Assembly (NCBI GenBank): GCA_004347685.1
Contig: SLTJ01000016.1
Coordinates: forward strand, 41,883-105,882
Direction of reading: 5' to 3'
Source: Clostridia bacterium
Lineage (GTDB): Bacteria; Bacillota; DSM-521; Neomoorellales; SLTJ01
Length of the DNA stretch: 64,000 bases
Position numbers and translations under genes: made by a program. Every line of letters begins with the position of its first letter. The stretch's first letter is position 1. Below are positions 1-9,118 of this stretch, in pieces. The notes under the pieces were generated by a model. It was not told where the DNA came from and did no database searches. It was given only the letters and a program-made list of their open reading frames with translations.

Positions 1-438
1 TTGAAGTTCCTGTCGCCGGCGGTCCGTTTCCTCCAGATCGGCCAGCTCGTTTTCTACTCGCTCCATTAGATCCGGTAATCGATCCAACTCGTTCCGCTCG
101 GATGGTGACAGCTCCTCAATTTTCGCCTTGTGTGTGGGCGGTTTGTCCGGCTCGCTACCCGGCCTTTCGATCCACCGTTCAAGGACCTGGGGAACAGGCG
201 GGGGAGGCGGGATGATCTGCTTATGCACTTCCAGCCAGGCATTAGGATCTTTGCCGGTGCCATGTAGGAAACATCCCTCAGCAGCCGGGAGGTTGAGTTC
301 CCACCACAGGGTGTCACCGTAATCCGCCACGTCCCTGATAACAGGCACCGCAAGGCTCTTTGCGGCCTGGAGATACTCAAAGACTTGAAGTACCTTCTGG
401 GCCACGTCGCCGACATAGGACCCTGCTTGTCTCGCCAC
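1..438 (-). CDS. N-terminal part of a large protein, possibly a superfamily I helicase/ATPase (partial)
   Basis: An open frame of 146 codons runs from GTG at 438 off the left edge with no stop. A GAAGGTG ribosome site lies seven bases before the GTG. The visible protein starts VARQAGSYVGDVAQKV and contains a Trp-Leu-Glu-Val segment followed by five prolines, then a charged coiled-coil stretch. From memory, an acidic segment followed by WLEV and a proline run resembles the N-terminus of very large DNA2/NAM7-type helicases; no helicase motif lies inside the window, so this is tentative. An overlapping frame at 66-515 on the same strand is longer but arginine- and serine-rich and is taken as a shadow. 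Its role cannot be stated from this fragment. Confidence 0.55.
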   Translation of the reverse strand, partial: MARQAGSYVGDVAQKVLQVFEYLQAAKSLAVPVIRDVADYGDTLWWELNLPAAEGCFLHGTGKDPNAWLEVHKQIIPPPPPVPQVLERWIERPGSEPDKPPTHKAKIEELSPSERNELDRLPDLMERVENELADLEETDRRRQELQ

Positions 439-729
439 GAGGAAACACCTTCTCTATTAATAGGACTTCGTTTTGATACTTTCTTTCTACATTTTACTTT
501 TGTTACCTGCCTCATCCATCATTACCCACTGAGATTTCGCACTTCCGTTGCCGTGCAGGCAGAGTACGGCGGTGCGGTCGTTTTCCACTCATAGAAGAAC
601 TCTCCTTTTGACGGTATCTAAAGGACTAAACTATAAGGACGGTGGCTAGCCGCCCGTCCTTCCAACTCTTGCCGCCATTGAAAGTCTAAGCGTTTTTTAC
701 TTGCCAGTGCCGGCAGGTACTACCGTATT
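439..729. other. intergenic gap without a recognisable gene
   Basis: No convincing gene. A promoter-like pair TTGACG (608-613) and TATAAG (632-637) with an 18-base spacer points right, but the next rightward gene starts at 2261. It is followed by a six-pair inverted repeat (GGACGG with CCGTCC, about 637-659) without a T tract. I see no clean promoter for the leftward gene at 438. Confidence 0.4.
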
Positions 730-2082
730 CTAACCCAGCCGGTTGAGCACTAGGCCGGTTACGAGCTTGGGCCAGAAGTAGGTGGATTTCTGGGGCATTT
801 TTTGCCCGGCGCGGGCCAGGGAGACTACCTGGTCAAGGGTTGGAGGATTTAGTAGGAATGCCATCTCGGTCCGGCCCGACCGGACTGCGGCAATGGCTTC
901 TTCTGCCTGATGGGTAAACTCCAGGTTTTTTTGCGGATCCACCCCCAGGATACCTTCCAGGACCAGTTTGTGCAGCACCGGCACGTCCAAGGGCCGAGGG
1001 GGTGTCCCGGTCTGGCCCGGAGGGTCTCCCGCCGGCCTGCCTCCGGCAGCTTTTCCCTGCAGGCTGCCAGGGACCCCTGGCTCCGCGGCGCCCCCCTCTC
1101 CGGTTTCATCCTGGTTCTCCCATGCTCGCCACAGGAGATATACCCTCTCTCCACCCAGGTACATACCAAAGGCGTGGCCCTTTTCCCCTGCCTCCTTGAG
1201 GAGGCCCAAAAACTCAGCAATGCCCCGGGCCAGGTCGTACGCGGTCACGGAGAAACTCTCCTCTACCCGGCGCAAAACCTCCGCCGGGCGAGGCGGAGGG
1301 ATACGGCATACCAGCCGGTGGGTGGGCAGGATCAGCAGGCCGGGATCGAACATGTTGGTGAGGGCCATCATCACGTGGGCGGAGCCGGGGTCGCCGGCCT
1401 CGCGGTGATACTGCAGGGCCGTCTCATACCGGTGGTGGCCGTCGGCGATATAGATGGTCTGCGGCGCCATGAAGGCCCGGACTTCACGTATTACCTGCTC
1501 TTCTTTAATCACCCACAGGCGGTGGCGGATGCCGCCCTCGTCTACGGCCTCGGCCTGCGGCAAACTGCCGCTGACCACCTGCCGGAACATTTCATCTACC
1601 CTGTGCCCGGGGTCCAGATAGAGCCCGAAGATAGGGCTGAAATTGGCCCGGCAGGTACGGAGCAGGGCTAACCTGTCGGCCCTGGCCTGGGGCAGGGTAT
1701 CTTCGTGAGGGAGCACCTCTCCCTCGCCATAATCCGCCAGCCGCACCCTGGCCAGGAAAGATGAACGGCAAAAATCGCGGCCCTGCCAGGTAAACTCCTG
1801 CCGGTAAGAGTAGAGGGCCGGGCTTTCTTCTGGCAGCAAGACCCCCTCCTCCAGCCACTGCTGCAGGTAACTGCTGGCCCGGGTGTAGCGGTTGTTCTGG
1901 GGCGTGTCATCGTCCCCGATTCTGCCTAGCTCCAGGCGGATGACATTGTACGGATGCCGGCGGTGATATTCTTCCTGAGCGGCGGCAGTGATCACGTCGT
2001 AAGGCGGGGCAATAACATCGTCCAGCTTCTCAATGCGGCTCAGGTCATAGCGCAGGCCCTGAAACGGAATAACAGTTGCCAT
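730..2082 (-). CDS. DUF1015 family protein
   Basis: A 450-residue protein beginning MATVIPFQGLRYDLSRIEKL, the usual start of DUF1015 (PF06245) proteins, with the family's IAPPYDVI and IADGHHRYETAL segments (the latter near residue 240). Its function is unknown; family members have been discussed as kinase- or hydrolase-like but nothing here decides that. The start at 2082 is chosen because GGAGG lies seven bases upstream; the frame continues further upstream without a ribosome site. A glycine/proline-rich insert around residues 345-385 looks like a lineage-specific loop. It is divergent from the amidohydrolase gene at 2261. Family assignment is firm, function open. Confidence 0.85.
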   Translation of the reverse strand: MATVIPFQGLRYDLSRIEKLDDVIAPPYDVITAAAQEEYHRRHPYNVIRLELGRIGDDDTPQNNRYTRASSYLQQWLEEGVLLPEESPALYSYRQEFTWQGRDFCRSSFLARVRLADYGEGEVLPHEDTLPQARADRLALLRTCRANFSPIFGLYLDPGHRVDEMFRQVVSGSLPQAEAVDEGGIRHRLWVIKEEQVIREVRAFMAPQTIYIADGHHRYETALQYHREAGDPGSAHVMMALTNMFDPGLLILPTHRLVCRIPPPRPAEVLRRVEESFSVTAYDLARGIAEFLGLLKEAGEKGHAFGMYLGGERVYLLWRAWENQDETGEGGAAEPGVPGSLQGKAAGGRPAGDPPGQTGTPPRPLDVPVLHKLVLEGILGVDPQKNLEFTHQAEEAIAAVRSGRTEMAFLLNPPTLDQVVSLARAGQKMPQKSTYFWPKLVTGLVLNRLG

Positions 2083-2260
2083 TTTTTGCCTCCAGAGTTT
2101 TTCTGATACCGTTATTTTACCAGGAAAACCTGATGGGGAAAAGGGCCAGGTGCGGCGCAAAACTTCTTTTTAAACTTATCGGCTATGGTTCAGCCGGAAA
2201 AAAAGTGATATAATAGCAAAAATAAACCGGCCCGGACCGTGAAGATGCGACAGGCGGGAC

Positions 2261-3151
2261 GTGAGTGGAAAGACCGAAAGGAGCTACTGCAGAGTGCAGG
2301 TTTTCGACAGTCATGTTCACATCGTGGTGCCTGAGTGGTTATCACCGCAAGCCGTGGCCAGCATGAGCAGCCTGGCCCCCGACTTTGCCCGGCGGCTGGA
2401 GATACAGGCCGAGCCGGCCCGTCTGCGGGCCTTCCTGGAGGCTGACGGGATAGAGGGGGCCTTTATCATCATGTCCTGGCACGATTTGCGCCCGGCGGGG
2501 CGGGATACCAATCTTTATCTCGCCGAATATTGCCGCCGCGAAGCCGATTTTTTTGTCCCCATCGCTTACCTGGAGCCTTTGACTATCCCCGACCCGGCCG
2601 AGCTGCTGGAAGACCTGGTGGTGAACTACGGCATGCGCGGCCTGAAGCTGCACCCTCCTTCGGGGTTTTATCCCAACGATTCGCGCCTTTACCCTTTGTA
2701 TGCCAAGGCGGCGGAGCTTAACATCCCGGTTTTCTTACATATTGGTTCCAGCACTTTACCCGGCATGCGACTGAAATACGCCCGGCCCATCTACCTGGAC
2801 GACGTGGCCGTAGATTTCCCCGATTTGACCATCATCATGATACATGCCGGCCGGGGTTACGACTATGAAGCCGCCTTCTGCCTGGCCAGGTTGCACCCTA
2901 ATATGATTCTAGACATCACCGGCCTGCCACCCAACAGGTTATTACAATATTTTCCTGAATTGGAACGGCTGGCCGAGCGGGTTCTCTTCGGGTCTGATTG
3001 GCCGACCTTTCCTGCCACTCCCGGCAGCAACGCGGCAGCCATCCGCAACCTGCCCTTGGCCGAAAGCAGCATTACCATGATCTTGCGCGAAAACGCCCGT
3101 CGGCTCATGGCCAGGCACAATATGTCCGGCAGCCTTCTTAACTTTTCTTGA
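2261..3151 (+). CDS. amidohydrolase of the TIM-barrel type (amidohydrolase 2 family)
   Basis: A 296-residue metal-dependent hydrolase. Residues near 14 give DSHVHI, the first metal ligands of the amidohydrolase superfamily; further signatures are FLHIGSS, MIHAGRG and FGSDWPTFP, the last carrying the conserved aspartate near the C-terminus. PF04909 enzymes hydrolyse or decarboxylate carboxylic substrates, and the actual substrate cannot be told here. The start is a GTG with a weak ribosome site, so the N-terminus is uncertain. A TATAAT hexamer at 2209-2214 lies at a suitable distance but has no good -35 partner. The gene is followed after about 100 bases by trigger factor, with no clear functional link. 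Confidence 0.82.
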   Translation: MSGKTERSYCRVQVFDSHVHIVVPEWLSPQAVASMSSLAPDFARRLEIQAEPARLRAFLEADGIEGAFIIMSWHDLRPAGRDTNLYLAEYCRREADFFVPIAYLEPLTIPDPAELLEDLVVNYGMRGLKLHPPSGFYPNDSRLYPLYAKAAELNIPVFLHIGSSTLPGMRLKYARPIYLDDVAVDFPDLTIIMIHAGRGYDYEAAFCLARLHPNMILDITGLPPNRLLQYFPELERLAERVLFGSDWPTFPATPGSNAAAIRNLPLAESSITMILRENARRLMARHNMSGSLLNFS

Positions 3152-3258
3152 CAGGCCAGCGGGCATTTGTTAAGATTACTCTACCGAGATGGCAGCAGGA
3201 AATTGGACACTTGCAGCGAAGTCTTTGTAAAGCTGGTAAGGTGTTAGAGGGGGATAAG

Positions 3259-4551
3259 ATGCAGACCCAGGTGGAGAAAATAGATGGGAGTCGGGTCAGA
3301 ATACAGATCGAAGTAGAGCCAACCGTTCTAGACCAGGCTCTGGAGCGGGCTTATCGCAAGCTGGTGAAACAGGTAGCGGTCCCTGGCTTTCGCCGGGGCA
3401 AGGTGCCACGCCGGGTTCTGGAGAACTACATCGGGCGTGAACCCATATACACCGAGGCCGTGGATATGGTTGTGCCGGAGGCTTATAAAGAGGCGGTGGC
3501 GCAGGGTAACGTGGAGCCCGTAGGCCAGCCCGAGCTGGAGATTGTCAAAATGGAGGAAGGCCAGCCTTTTGTTTTTACGGCTACGGTGGAGGTCAAGCCA
3601 GAAGTCACCCTGGGTCAATATAAAGGGCTAGCGGTAGAGCGTCCGCAGATAGAAGTTACCGAGGCGCGGGTTGAGGAGCAGTTACGGCTGCTGCAGCAGC
3701 GCTACGCCCGGATGGAGGCGGTAGAAGAGGGCTTTGTGGCCGAGGGTGATCTGGTGACCTTGGACTTCCATGGCACGGTGGATGGGCAAACCTTCCCCGG
3801 CGCAGATGCGGAAAACTATACCCTGGAGGTAGGTAAGGACAGGTTTATGCCCGGCTTCGCCGAGCAACTGGTCGGCGCCAGACCGGGTGAGGAAAGGGAG
3901 ATCAGGGTCCACTTGCCGCAGGATTACGTAAACGAAACGCTGGCTGGCAAGGAAGTTATCTTCAGGGTGACGATAAAAGAAGTAAAGCGCCCGGTCCTTT
4001 CCGACCTTGACGATGAGTTTGCCAGGGATGTGAGCGAGTTTGATACCCTGGAGGAATTAAAGGAGGATATCCGCAAGCGCCTGTATGAGCGGGCCGAGGC
4101 CCAGGCCCGGGAGAAAACGCGTCAGCAACTGGCAGAAATGGCGGCCCAGAATGCCACTCTGGAAATTCCCCCGGCTATGGTGCAAATGCAGGTTGAGGCG
4201 GCTGTCCGCGATCTCCAAGCCCGGCTGCAAACCCAGGGATTAACTCTGGAAGATTACCTGAAGCTCACCGATACCTCAGAGGAGGAGATGCGACAGGCGT
4301 TTGCCGTTGAGGCCGAACAGCGGCTGCGGCGGCGGCTGGTCCTGGAGGCCATCGCCAGGGAAGAGAATATCCAGGTTATAGAGACGGAAATGGAGCAGGA
4401 AATTGCGGGGCTGGTAAAGAATGATAACCGTGCCCCGGATGCAGTCCGCCGTGAGCTGGCGGAGCAAGGGGTTCTCGATATACTGGAAGAAAACCTGAAG
4501 GTCAGCAAAGCCCTTGATTTTTTGGTAGCTCAAAGCCAGGAAAAGGAGTGA
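3259..4551 (+). CDS. tig: trigger factor, ribosome-associated chaperone and prolyl isomerase
   Basis: A 430-residue protein with the three trigger-factor parts in order. The ribosome-binding tail carries the GFRRGKVP signature near residue 45. The FKBP-type prolyl isomerase domain spans about 150-245 (GDLVTLDFHGTVDGQTF, EVGKDRFMPGFAEQLVGA). The long helical C-terminal chaperone domain follows. It binds ribosomes near the exit tunnel and shields nascent chains. ATG at 3259 follows GAGGGGGAT; the open frame extends upstream to 3148 without homology. clpP follows after eight bases and clpX after that, the common Firmicute order tig-clpP-clpX, so the three probably form one quality-control transcript. 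Confidence 0.97.
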   Translation: MQTQVEKIDGSRVRIQIEVEPTVLDQALERAYRKLVKQVAVPGFRRGKVPRRVLENYIGREPIYTEAVDMVVPEAYKEAVAQGNVEPVGQPELEIVKMEEGQPFVFTATVEVKPEVTLGQYKGLAVERPQIEVTEARVEEQLRLLQQRYARMEAVEEGFVAEGDLVTLDFHGTVDGQTFPGADAENYTLEVGKDRFMPGFAEQLVGARPGEEREIRVHLPQDYVNETLAGKEVIFRVTIKEVKRPVLSDLDDEFARDVSEFDTLEELKEDIRKRLYERAEAQAREKTRQQLAEMAAQNATLEIPPAMVQMQVEAAVRDLQARLQTQGLTLEDYLKLTDTSEEEMRQAFAVEAEQRLRRRLVLEAIAREENIQVIETEMEQEIAGLVKNDNRAPDAVRRELAEQGVLDILEENLKVSKALDFLVAQSQEKE

Positions 4552-4559
4552 GATGATCA

Positions 4560-5156
4560 TTGAGCGTTTTTGTCCCGATGGTAGTGGAACAGACGAACCG
4601 GGGCGAGCGGGCTTATGACATTTATTCTCGCTTGTTGAAGGATCGGATTGTTTTTATCGGCAGCCCGATAGATGATCATGTGGCTAACCTGGTCATTGCG
4701 CAGTTATTGTTCCTGGAGGCTGAAGACCCGGAAAAAGACATCAGCCTCTATGTCAACAGTCCCGGCGGCTCTATTACCTCGGGGATGGCGATATTTGACA
4801 CCATGAATTATATCCGCCCTGATGTGTCCACCATCTGCGTGGGCCTGGCCGCCAGTATGGCCGCCTTTCTGATGGCCGCCGGGGCCAAGGGTAAGCGCTT
4901 TGCCCTGCCCCACAGCGAGATTATGATTCACCAGCCGATGGGGGGAGCTCAAGGCCAGGCGGTAGATATCGAAATTCACACCAAGCGCATTTTGCGGGTA
5001 AAGCAGGACTTGAATACTATTCTGGCCGAGATTACCGGGAAACCCTTGGAGCAAATTGAGCGGGATACCGACCGGGATCATTTCATGACCCCGGAGGAAG
5101 CCCGGGATTACGGGCTGATCGACCGGGTGATTACCCGGCGAGAGCTTCGTAAATGA
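4560..5156 (+). CDS. clpP: ATP-dependent Clp protease proteolytic subunit
   Basis: 198 residues, normal length for ClpP. The catalytic triad is visible: Ser99 in GLAASMAAF, His124 in IMIHQPMGG and the Asp near 173 in DRDHFM. The chamber-forming protease subunit cuts substrates unfolded by ClpX, encoded 19 bases downstream. The start is TTG at 4560, eleven bases after GGAG; an ATG at 4553 is out of frame, so TTG is the only start that keeps the conserved [10 protein letters not shown]-terminus. Cotranscription with tig and clpX is likely from the spacing. Confidence 0.97.
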   Translation: MSVFVPMVVEQTNRGERAYDIYSRLLKDRIVFIGSPIDDHVANLVIAQLLFLEAEDPEKDISLYVNSPGGSITSGMAIFDTMNYIRPDVSTICVGLAASMAAFLMAAGAKGKRFALPHSEIMIHQPMGGAQGQAVDIEIHTKRILRVKQDLNTILAEITGKPLEQIERDTDRDHFMTPEEARDYGLIDRVITRRELRK

Positions 5157-5175
5157 ACGCAAGAGAGGTGGCACA

Positions 5176-6429
5176 ATGTACAGGGACGACAAGGGTCAGC
5201 TTAAATGCTCCTTTTGTGGTAAGCTGCAGGATCAGGTCAAGAAGCTGGTGGCCGGACCGGGGGTCTATATTTGTGATGAGTGTATAGAGCTATGCAACGA
5301 GATCATTGAGGAGGAACTGAGCGAAGAACTAAACTACGAGATGGGGGAAATCCCCAAACCGCGGGAAATCAAGGAGATACTTGACCAGTACGTGATCGGG
5401 CAGGAGCAGGCCAAGAAGACTCTGGCCGTGGCCGTGTATAACCACTATAAACGCATCCACATGGGAATGAAGGTAGATGAAGTAGAGCTGCAAAAGAGCA
5501 ACATTCTCATGCTGGGTCCGACCGGCAGCGGCAAGACCTTACTAGCACAGACCCTGGCCCGCATCCTGAATGTCCCCTTTGCCATCGCCGATGCCACCTC
5601 TCTCACTGAGGCCGGATATGTGGGTGAGGATGTAGAAAATATTCTCCTCAAGTTGATCCAGGCGGCTGATTACGATGTGGAGAAAGCAGAGAAAGGTATT
5701 GTCTATATTGACGAGGTTGACAAGATAGCCCGGAAGTCCGAGAACCCGTCTATCACCCGGGATGTTTCCGGGGAAGGCGTGCAGCAAGCGCTGCTGAAAA
5801 TCCTTGAAGGTACCGTGGCCAGCGTGCCGCCTCAGGGAGGGCGCAAGCATCCGCACCAGGAGTTCATCCAGCTTGACACGACCAATATTCTTTTTATCTG
5901 CGGCGGGGCCTTTGACGGTGTTGATAAGATAATCCAGAACCGCATCGGGAAGAGCGGCCTGGGCTTCGGGGCCGACGTGCGGCCGAAGCAGGATCGCCAG
6001 GTGGGCGACCTGTTACGACAGATCATGCCCCAGGACCTGCTCAAGTACGGTTTGATTCCCGAATTTGTAGGCCGGCTGCCAATCGTGGTCACCCTGGACG
6101 CCTTGGATGAAGAAGCCTTAATCCGTATCCTCACTGAACCGAAAAACGCCATTGTCCGCCAGTACCAGAAGCTGTTTGAGCTGGACGGGGCGGCCCTGGA
6201 GTTCAAGAATGAGGCTTTGGAGGCCGTGGCCAAGGAGGCCATTAAGCGCAATACCGGCGCCCGCGGCCTGAGGGCCATCCTGGAAGAAATAATGCTGGAA
6301 ATCATGTACGAGCTTCCATCCCGTGCCGATGTGAGCAAGTGCATTATCACCAAGGAAGTAATCTCCCGCCAGGAAGCCCCCATCCTGCTGGCGGTGGAAC
6401 GGAAGAAGAAAAAGGAAGAGACGGCCTGA
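5176..6429 (+). CDS. clpX: Clp protease ATP-binding subunit ClpX
   Basis: 417-residue AAA+ unfoldase. The N-terminal zinc-binding domain has four cysteines at 11, 14, 33 and 36. The Walker A motif GPTGSGKT is at about 114-121 and the Walker B segment [10 protein letters not shown] near 176-185. The ClpP-contacting IGF-type loop appears as [10 protein letters not shown] near residue 260. The protein unfolds tagged substrates and feeds them to ClpP. ATG at 5176 follows AGAGGTGG. The gene ends the tig-clpP-clpX block and is followed by a strong hairpin terminator. Confidence 0.97.
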   Translation: MYRDDKGQLKCSFCGKLQDQVKKLVAGPGVYICDECIELCNEIIEEELSEELNYEMGEIPKPREIKEILDQYVIGQEQAKKTLAVAVYNHYKRIHMGMKVDEVELQKSNILMLGPTGSGKTLLAQTLARILNVPFAIADATSLTEAGYVGEDVENILLKLIQAADYDVEKAEKGIVYIDEVDKIARKSENPSITRDVSGEGVQQALLKILEGTVASVPPQGGRKHPHQEFIQLDTTNILFICGGAFDGVDKIIQNRIGKSGLGFGADVRPKQDRQVGDLLRQIMPQDLLKYGLIPEFVGRLPIVVTLDALDEEALIRILTEPKNAIVRQYQKLFELDGAALEFKNEALEAVAKEAIKRNTGARGLRAILEEIMLEIMYELPSRADVSKCIITKEVISRQEAPILLAVERKKKKEETA

Positions 6430-6464
6430 GACGAGGTATTCCTGCCAGCGAAGCGACAAAGTGT

Positions 6465-6492
6465 AAGTCCCCCCGGCGAGGGGGCTTTTTTA
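6465..6492 (+). terminator. intrinsic terminator after clpX
   Basis: AAG, a bulged T and CCCCC pair with GGGGG and CTT across a short CGGCGA loop, directly followed by a run of six T. It would end the tig-clpP-clpX transcript and insulate the catabolic cluster that begins at 6726. Confidence 0.85.
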
Positions 6493-6725
6493 CTTTATGC
6501 GTGTTCCTGGAGGTCACGTTATCATCCGCATATGTTCTCAGGCCAAATTGTTGATGAAAAATGTTCATTATTTTGTTTCCGGAGGACGTAGTATGGTGTC
6601 GTAGTTTTATGATAGAGTTGGGATAAAGAAAGAAACCAATAAGCAAGAGGTGGTGAAAATATTTTCGTGAAGGCATTTGTTTTTGTAAATCTTGGCGGAC
6701 AGGAAAGCGGAAGGAGGTAGTGCCG

Positions 6726-8777
6726 GTGGGCAGGCGAGTAACTGTAGATATAGATACAGGGGGCACCTTTACCGACGGCTTTTTTGCCTGCGGCGAGGAC
6801 TTTGAGAAGGTGAAGGTGGATACAACCCCTCATGACCTTACGGTATGTATCGCCAATTGCATTGATGAAGGGTCCAAGAAGTTAGGTTATGACAGCATGG
6901 CTAAAATGTTGCGCGACACAGAGATAATTCGCTATTCCACCACGGTAGGCACTAACGCCCTTATCCAACATACCGGGCCAAAGTTGGGGCTGATCGTTTC
7001 TAAGGGTTATGAAACCACCCTGTATCGGGAGCCCGACGGTCGTCCTCCGGTCTTCGATTTTGTCATAAGCCCGGATATGGTGATCGGAATTACCGGGGAG
7101 ATAGGTTCTAACGGGGAGGAAGTCATCCAGGTAGATAAAGAAGAAATACGGGCCGCAGTAAAACAACTTCTGGAGCTTGGCGCGCGAATAATTGCCGTAT
7201 CTCTACTTAATTCCCATCTGAATCCCATTCATGAAAAAACTGTAAAAGAGACGGTAGAAGAAGATTACCCCAAACACTATCTTGGTTCCGTACCAGTTTT
7301 GTTGGGCAGCGAGACTACCAGCCGCGGGGACAATGCCCTTCGTACCAACACCGCTCTGGTGAATGCCTATCTACACAGAGATATGGTCAGGTATCTATAT
7401 AAGGCCGAGGACGATTTGCGCAAGCTAGAGTACGGCCGGCCCCTTCTTATTGACCACGCTACCGGGGGAGCCGCCCGAGTGGCCAAGACCAGGGCCATTG
7501 ACACGTATAGTTCCGGGCCAGCCGCCGGTGTCCTGGGAGCGGCCCAACTATGCCGCACCTTCAACCTGCGCAAGGTGGTCACCCTGGATATAGGCGGCAC
7601 CAGCAGTGACATTGCCTTAATCATTGACGGGAAGAATACGTATTCCCTCACCCCACAGATAGAAGGCATTACCGTTAGTAGCCCGGCTGTAAATGTGCTG
7701 GCCATCGGAGCCGGCGGCGGATCAATCGCCCGGGTTGCAGGCGGTGTTCTCACAGTGGGGCCGGACAGCGCCGGCGCCATGCCTGGACCGGTATGCTATG
7801 GCTTTGGCGGTATGGAGGCTACGGCCACGGATGCCTGCCTGGCTTTGGGCTACATCGCCCCGGACTATTTCCTGGGGGGCCGGCGGAAGTTGGATAAAGG
7901 GGCCGCATTGGAAGCCATCCAGCACCAGATCGCTCAACCCCTGGGGATAAGCCTGGAGGAAGCCTCCCTCCGCATTAAACAGGGCATTGAGGCCAATGTG
8001 GCCCGCTCTATTTCCGCCTTACTAAAACAACATGGATACGTCAACCCGGAGGAGTTCTGCCTCTTTGTATACGGCGGGGCTGGCGGCCTTTTCTGTGCCG
8101 GCATAAGCCAGCAACTGGGTGTCAAGCGTGTATATACCTTCCCCTTTAGCGCCGTTTTTTCGGCCTTCGGTTCGGCCAGCATGGATGTGCTCCACATCTA
8201 TGAGGAGTACTTCCGATTTCGGCTGGGGCCCGGACCGGGGCCGGACCTTGAAGCCCTTAATCGCGTGTTGGCCGGCATGAAGCAGAGGGCCGTCCGGGAT
8301 ATGCGCGGCGAGGGTTTTGCGGCAGATCACATTGCTTTTTCCCTGGAATTGGAGGTTATCGCGGAAGGGTTTGAAGAAGCCTTCATGTTCACCGCACCTG
8401 TGTCCGAGATTAAGGGGGCTCAGGATATAGGGCTCCTCTACCAGGCCTTTGTTTCCGCCTCAGGGGCCAAGGAAGGGGAAGTGGTTCTCTTGCGGCTGAA
8501 GGCCACCGCACCTGTGGCCCACTATACCATGCCCAAGCGTAGGTTAGGTGGGACCGACCCTTCGCCGGCCCTCAAGACCATACGGGAGGTGTACTGGGGT
8601 GGAGACGGGAGGCAGGCGACCCCGGTCTACGAGCGTGAGAGGCTGGAGCCCGGCCACGTGGTAGCTGGTCCGGCTATCATTGAAGCCGATGACACCACTT
8701 ACGTTTTTCCTGAGGGCATGGTGTACGTGGTTGACGAGTACATGAGCGGCATCATTGAACGGAGGGCCCAATCATGA
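6726..8777 (+). CDS. hydantoinase A-type ATPase subunit of an acetone/acetophenone carboxylase-like enzyme (ApcA-like)
   Basis: A 683-residue protein of the hydantoinase/oxoprolinase A family. The N-terminal nucleotide-binding signature DIDTGGTFTD is at about 6-15 and the second ATPase motif LDIGGTSSDIALI near 285. Related subunits of acetone and acetophenone carboxylases hydrolyse ATP to activate the ketone and bicarbonate. GTG at 6726 is preferred over GTG at 6720 because AAGGAGG (6711-6717) then stands eight rather than two bases away. The gene opens a tightly packed run: the next gene overlaps by ATGA, and a second hydantoinase A-type and a B-type gene follow. The order and sizes fit apcA of the acetophenone carboxylase cluster. 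Plain N-methylhydantoinase is less likely because of the zinc-ribbon subunit and CoA ligase. Confidence 0.85.
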   Translation: MGRRVTVDIDTGGTFTDGFFACGEDFEKVKVDTTPHDLTVCIANCIDEGSKKLGYDSMAKMLRDTEIIRYSTTVGTNALIQHTGPKLGLIVSKGYETTLYREPDGRPPVFDFVISPDMVIGITGEIGSNGEEVIQVDKEEIRAAVKQLLELGARIIAVSLLNSHLNPIHEKTVKETVEEDYPKHYLGSVPVLLGSETTSRGDNALRTNTALVNAYLHRDMVRYLYKAEDDLRKLEYGRPLLIDHATGGAARVAKTRAIDTYSSGPAAGVLGAAQLCRTFNLRKVVTLDIGGTSSDIALIIDGKNTYSLTPQIEGITVSSPAVNVLAIGAGGGSIARVAGGVLTVGPDSAGAMPGPVCYGFGGMEATATDACLALGYIAPDYFLGGRRKLDKGAALEAIQHQIAQPLGISLEEASLRIKQGIEANVARSISALLKQHGYVNPEEFCLFVYGGAGGLFCAGISQQLGVKRVYTFPFSAVFSAFGSASMDVLHIYEEYFRFRLGPGPGPDLEALNRVLAGMKQRAVRDMRGEGFAADHIAFSLELEVIAEGFEEAFMFTAPVSEIKGAQDIGLLYQAFVSASGAKEGEVVLLRLKATAPVAHYTMPKRRLGGTDPSPALKTIREVYWGGDGRQATPVYERERLEPGHVVAGPAIIEADDTTYVFPEGMVYVVDEYMSGIIERRAQS

Positions 8778-9118
8778 CGAGGAAGGTGCAGATTACCGAG
8801 TATTTAGACATTGACCTGGAACGGGAAATGTGGTGCTGCAACCGCTGCGGCCGCGAACTCATTTCGGCCCGCACCAGTTACAAGCAGGGCTGCCTCGTAT
8901 ACGAACGCGAACCCAGGGATATATACAATCCCCTGGTGGACGAGGCTTTTAGTTTTGCTCCCAACCCGGACTGGCTCAGGTATCTGGAGTTTTACTGCCC
9001 TGGCTGCGGCACCATGATTGAGGTGGAGGCATTGCCTCCGGGTCACCCCACCACCTATGACATAGAACTTGACGTTGACGCCCTGAAAAGAAAGTGCTCC
9101 GGAGGTGGCCAAGAGTGA
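8774..9118 (+). CDS. small zinc-ribbon subunit of the ketone carboxylase (AcxC/ApcB-like)
   Basis: 114 residues with two cysteine pairs, CNRCG near residue 22 and CPGCG near residue 76, a likely structural zinc site. Acetone carboxylase gamma and the small acetophenone carboxylase subunit are of this type and sit between or beside hydantoinase-like subunits. The ATG overlaps the upstream stop (ATGA) and the downstream GTG overlaps this stop (GTGA), so translation of the three is probably coupled. The similarity is judged by eye from the cysteine pattern and the context, and the neighbours make the call much stronger than the sequence alone. Confidence 0.82.
   Translation: MTRKVQITEYLDIDLEREMWCCNRCGRELISARTSYKQGCLVYEREPRDIYNPLVDEAFSFAPNPDWLRYLEFYCPGCGTMIEVEALPPGHPTTYDIELDVDALKRKCSGGGQE

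Noticed and set aside
66..515. Open frame on the minus strand at the left edge
   Set aside because: It overlaps the better frame 1-438, has no ribosome site and an arginine/serine-rich composition typical of a shadow frame.
608..659. Rightward promoter and hairpin
   Set aside because: Hexamers fit moderately, but no rightward gene follows for 1.6 kb and the hairpin lacks a T run.
910..1671. Long rightward frame inside the DUF1015 gene
   Set aside because: Lies opposite a gene with clear family motifs and has no recognisable domain or ribosome site.
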